This document shows positions 5,537 through 5,559 of a stretch of DNA of 5,559 bases, one piece after another. Source of the DNA: Lentisphaeria bacterium (GTDB taxonomy: Bacteria > Verrucomicrobiota > Lentisphaeria > Victivallales > JAUVCU01); the NCBI GenBank assembly GCA_030590715.1, contig JAUVCU010000133.1, positions 1 to 5,559 of the forward strand, in the 5' to 3' direction. The notes beneath the pieces are model-generated. The model saw only the letters and a program-made list of their open reading frames with translations. It had not been told where the DNA came from and ran no database searches. The position numbers were made by a program, and so were the translations under genes. Each line of letters opens with the position of its first letter. The stretch's first letter is position 1.

Positions 5537-5559
5537 TACTACAACCCCCAACCTTTTTC

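Noticed and set aside
1..5559. A defence system, mobile element or CRISPR array
   Set aside because: No nuclease, transposase, integrase, toxin-antitoxin pair or regularly spaced direct repeats can be seen.

Overview
The window looks like chromosomal DNA from a Gram-negative-type bacterium of moderate to low G+C content. The signs are a lipoprotein signal with a lipobox, an Sec-type signal peptide, an N-terminally anchored M28 peptidase and a NarK-class nitrate/nitrite carrier. Nothing visible fixes the phylum. Gene density is normal, all intact frames are uninterrupted, and no mobile element, tRNA, rRNA or CRISPR array was seen.

Layout. At the left edge (1-713, +) is the C-terminal part of an ABC importer ATPase of the iron/spermidine/sulfate class with a TOBE domain; its Walker A lies outside the window. 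Only 3 bp away and convergent is a gene for a 208-residue exported protein of unknown function (717-1343, -). About 330 bp without a convincing gene follow (1344-1673). They hold candidate promoters for both directions, a perfect 11-bp inverted repeat that overlaps a second palindrome, and a 12-bp palindrome at the putative plus-strand promoter.

From 1674 to 4125 five plus-strand genes lie close together: a 114-residue conserved-type CxxC protein, a membrane-anchored M28 metallopeptidase with all expected zinc and catalytic residues, a 73-residue membrane-anchored protein ending in an L7/L12 C-terminal-like motif, an 187-residue lipoprotein of unknown function, and a 65-residue cysteine-rich CWC protein. 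The short gaps (22 bp counted to the first in-frame ATG, or 73 bp to the preferred start, then 11, 49 and 6 bp) and the absence of internal terminators suggest co-transcription. A strong, probably bidirectional terminator at 4132-4183 closes the group.

On the opposite side of that terminator a NarK-family major facilitator (4190-5536, -) is read towards the cluster. Both nitrate signatures and the two expected substrate-binding arginines are present.

How the genes work together: the carrier and the ABC ATPase are independent transport functions. The five-gene cluster puts three envelope proteins (peptidase, small anchored protein, lipoprotein) next to two small cysteine-motif proteins. A joint envelope role is possible but is inference only. 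I did not find a demonstrable new system; the five-gene cluster and the palindrome-rich intergenic region are the parts most worth checking.
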